Part shown: one piece after another, positions 61,501 to 64,000 of the stretch | Layout: every line of letters begins with the position of its first letter | Position numbering within the stretch: position 1 is the first letter of the stretch | Assembly: GCA_003260075.1 (NCBI GenBank) | Contig: QLIY01000249.1 | Location: 1-64,000, forward strand | Reading direction: 5' to 3' | DNA length: 64,000 nucleotides | DNA from: Phallusia mammillata | Lineage: Eukaryota; Chordata; Ascidiacea; Phlebobranchia; Ascidiidae | The notes under the pieces: generated by a model | Told to the model about the DNA's origin: nothing | Seen by the model: the letters and a program-made list of their open reading frames with translations, nothing else | Databases searched by the model: none | Position numbers and translations under genes: made by a program

Positions 61501-63943
61501 TAACCACATCAAACACATTCCTAGGAGAAGGTTAATTGTAAAATCAGTTTATTTGCTATTAAGAACAAAATGAGGGTAACAACGGTGTTAAAGGGACTTA
61601 CCTTGCTAGAAGCTAGCAAAATGTCTCTGGCTTTTACCAACGGTCGAGACTTTACTGATTGACTTAGTGGTCGTGTTCTTGCTGCCACACATGTAGAGTC
61701 AACAGGCAATGAGCAAACTGGCATGGAATCCGTCTGAGACCTAAAACAAGAAATGCGTTGAGTTACGAATTGATGTATGTTGACAAACTGACTCTACACA
61801 AAAAAACATTGAAACAAGTATAATGTTTAACAACCGTAAAACCTGACAAATCAGTCACAGGAAAAATATGTCATAACTGAAATAGCAAGCTTTGCACATG
61901 CAATAGCTAATAAGAATTTGTGGTTTCATAGGTAAAGGTTATAAATTTTTACCTGCTAAATGTCTCTGTTGAGGGCATTGGAGATTGAGCACTCACAGAT
62001 ACAGGCGACAGATTGTCCAGTAAACTAAATAAAACAATAGACATTTTAACTAAACAAGTCACAACAAAATCACAAGGGCTAAACACCAGATATGAAGAAC
62101 AGATAATGATCATACACCATAAATATATATTTGTAAACAGAGAAAGTAACACTAGTTACGCAAATAACAGTTTTTATTCACACTTGTGTGTTTCTATCAA
62201 TTCACTTTGCTAAAGAAGTAAGAAATGAGGAAACCAAGTAGTCTTGAGATTTACAGCTCTTACATAAAACTATAAATCCCCTTGTGGGGTAAATTGCATA
62301 ACCAGTAATAATCCCTTAATGTCAATGCTTGCAATTTGATCTCTTTTCCATCACAACAACCTTAACCTAGTATACACATAATAAAGAAATTGCTTAGGCA
62401 ATAAAACATACTTAGTAGTTTGCTTATTAATGTTTTGCACCATCTTGCTAACACTACACGGTGATGAAGTTGCTGACGTCAGTTTCAAAGGAGTGTGGTT
62501 TGATTCCAAAGTAGAAGCCTGAAAAGTAAGTATTGACTTTGAAGTGGTTTTACACAATTTGTGTAACATAAAAGCTATATTGCTATTAGTTAAGTGTTGC
62601 TGTGCGCGAAAATTTTGCCTACCTCTTGGTTTCCTTCAACAAATGATGTTGATACTTGTTGATGACCAAGTAAAACTTCACCCTGTGTACAACATAATTG
62701 CACTAAACCTGGTAGCAACATAATAACCAACACTCATTTAAATGTAAAACTAATAATTCGGTAGCAAAAATACAACAACAAACAGTTATTTTCATATTGT
62801 ACCAACAACAGTAAACAAAGTAAAAAAATATGCAAAAAAAATTAAGAAGACATTTAACATAATGCTTTGGGACAAAATCAAAATGTTTCAATTTCAAGCA
62901 ATATCTTAACTGTGGTATAATAAATAGGGATGGTCCGAGCCGAGCCAGAACCCGAGTACTCGGTACCGAGCATCGCTGTTTTTGATGCTCGATGCTCGGC
63001 CGAGCAGTAGCGCAATCTGACCCGAGCTGTAAATTTGCGTATTCTTGCCCTGCTAACATATGTAACTAGTGTTCGAAATGGTTTCTATGAACAAAAACGA
63101 ATGATTTTTCAAATATATTAGATGGTGGAAAAAACGCGTACTTCATGGGCATGTGCAGCTTGATACACCGCTGATGACGTAAGAGACCTTGTAGAGCTTA
63201 AACGTAGAAAGGGGATTTTTTGTGACGTCACAATGCACCGAGCGTGCTCGGCCGAGCACCGAGCATTAATGTAAGATGCTCGGTGCTCGACCAAACAGAA
63301 CATTTGCAGTTTTGGCACATCCCTAATAATAAACTTAACATACCTTGCTTGATCGAAGTTGTCTATACAACTCGTTGTGGGAACGAATTTTAAACTCAAG
63401 ATCAGACACTTGTGCTTGAAGCCAAGTCCATCGCTTAGCAACTGATAACCTTTGCTGTAACCAAACTTGTTGTGCAGATGGAGATCTAAAGGAAAAAGTA
63501 ATATGCCACAACATGTATTGTTTTACCATTACACATTGCATTCATTTGGCCCCCAAAACATGACACAAAACAGTTGTCACAATTGCACAATGGCAGATTG
63601 TGGATCAGAAAAAGGTTAATTTTGTCACCATTTTAAAGGTTGCAAAATTTAATAAAGTGATGGGCTTCACACACTTTACAGGAAATATATACAGAAAATA
63701 TATATATATATACCGGAAATAAAAAATCGTGCACGGATAACAAAAATATGCAATATCTTTACCTGCGTTTATGCTGGTCAGGCTGATGATGTTGGGTAGA
63801 TTTGTGTTTTAATGTTTTACGACTGGGTATGTATCCTTCTCCAGACTTGTAAACACGTTCAGGTATATCTTCATCCGAACTGCTATCAGTAAGTTCTGGG
63901 TCAAAAGATGACTGCACAAAACGTACTTCTTTCCGCAATAATC
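52531..63943 (-). CDS. KANSL1: KAT8 regulatory NSL complex subunit 1, 5' end off window
   Basis: Exons, 5' to 3': 63763-63943, 63344-63485, 62623-62682, 62412-62518, 61953-62024, 61602-61740 (allelic copy 61030-61168), 59893-60067, 59362-59458, 58267-58441, 57834-57956, 55906-56027, 54991-55040, 53948-54074, 53645/53649-53864, and 52531-53300. Phases agree through the 53864 exon. Diagnostic segments are the coiled coil [16 protein letters not shown], the PEHE region ([44 protein letters not shown]) and the C-terminal WEPRNFPL. In known systems this is the scaffold of the nuclear NSL complex; its PEHE domain binds the MOF/KAT8 acetyltransferase that acetylates histone H4. Much of the rest is Ser/Arg-rich and disordered. 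The join into the last exon is unresolved: the simplest donor (53648) does not match its phase, and an uninterrupted reading stops at 53645. Confidence 0.9.
58035..58190. mobile_element. Foldback MITE in a KANSL1 intron
   Basis: Inverted pair AACTGCCAAGGAACTG / CAGTTCCTTGGCAGTT, with outer AAAGTTATGCC at both ends. A diverged relative spans about 1595-1775 in an ACVR2 intron (AACACCATAGACTTGAAGAG at one end, GTTATGTTTATGATTA at the other). Confidence 0.65.
60265..60854. mobile_element. hAT-type non-autonomous element (590 bp)
   Basis: Starts CAGTGGTTCTCAAACTTTTT and ends GCGACCCACCACTG, flanked by TCCTTGGG and TCCTAGGG (7 of 8). It lies in a KANSL1 intron. Its right end is repeated at about 61405-61426 after the G spacer, as expected if the second allele also carries it. 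Confidence 0.75.
60828..61985. other. Assembly join doubling a KANSL1 exon (10 G near 61393-61402)
   Basis: About 560 bases before the run (including exon 61030-61168) reappear after it (including exon 61602-61740) with scattered substitutions. Both exon copies are intact and of equal length (139 bases, phase 2 in, phase 0 out), so using both would shift the frame; the real gene should have one. Confidence 0.8.
62925..63325. mobile_element. hAT-type element with a GC-rich interior (401 bp)
   Basis: Termini TAGGGATG and CATCCCTA with perfect 8-bp duplications ATAATAAA. Near each end are clustered words GAGCCGAGC, CTCGGCCGAGCA and GATGCTCGGTGCTCG in inverted orientation that could form long hairpins. 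Intronic in KANSL1; no transposase. Confidence 0.82.
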
Positions 63944-64000
63944 CTAAAATTTGTGTAAAGAAAGGTAAATATATATCTCATTTCAAGGACAAACAAATGA

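Noticed and set aside
1-64000. CRISPR arrays, bacterial operons, rRNA genes, viral genes
   Set aside because: No regularly spaced direct repeats of CRISPR type, no rRNA-like sequence and no viral core proteins were seen; the window is ordinary metazoan nuclear DNA.

Overview
This is a stretch of animal nuclear DNA: AT-rich, with small exons separated by GT-AG introns of a few hundred bases and many short hAT-type transposon remnants. The recognisable genes (activin type II receptor, KANSL1, a claudin-like family) are metazoan. The compact introns suggest an invertebrate chordate such as an ascidian (Ciona-like), but the species is an inference.

Layout. (1) 274-5458, minus: ten exons of an activin receptor type-2 (TGF-beta superfamily serine/threonine kinase receptor), lacking only its last exon(s), which lie off the left edge. 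(2) 9727-15760, minus: a 13-exon gene that closes in frame to about 559 aa. It encodes a coiled-coil protein with an N-terminal Met-Gly-Cys (possible myristoylation/palmitoylation) that I do not recognise. (3) 19206-21346, plus: a three-exon gene for a small basic protein of 187 aa, also unrecognised. (4) 22325-46915, plus: a tandem array of six claudin-like four-transmembrane genes, each with three coding exons and the same intron phases. The second, third and fourth are recent duplicates of a ~5 kb unit. The third has a stop codon in place of the conserved tryptophan of its first loop. (5) 47390-50951, minus: a membrane mucin-like protein (signal peptide, one EGF-like domain, a very long Ser/Thr-rich stalk, one transmembrane helix). 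(6) 52531-63943, minus: most of KANSL1, the scaffold of the NSL/KAT8 histone acetyltransferase complex, including its PEHE region and C-terminal WEPR-FPL motif; the 5' exons lie off the right edge.

The window has a strong non-biological signature. More than 30 runs of G, all on the plus strand and almost all exactly 10 bases, sit between two near-identical copies of the neighbouring sequence. Three longer runs (about 49, 79 and 86 bases) have no such copies beside them. The simplest reading is that gap characters were written as G: 10 as a minimum spacer where two allelic contig ends overlap, and longer values for true gaps. The apparent tandem duplications beside these runs, including doubled exon pieces in the last claudin-like gene, the mucin-like gene and KANSL1, are then alleles laid end to end. 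They should not be read as real repeats.

The receptor and KANSL1 are unrelated housekeeping or signalling genes that happen to be neighbours. The claudin-like array is the only true multigene unit and is the most interesting biology here.
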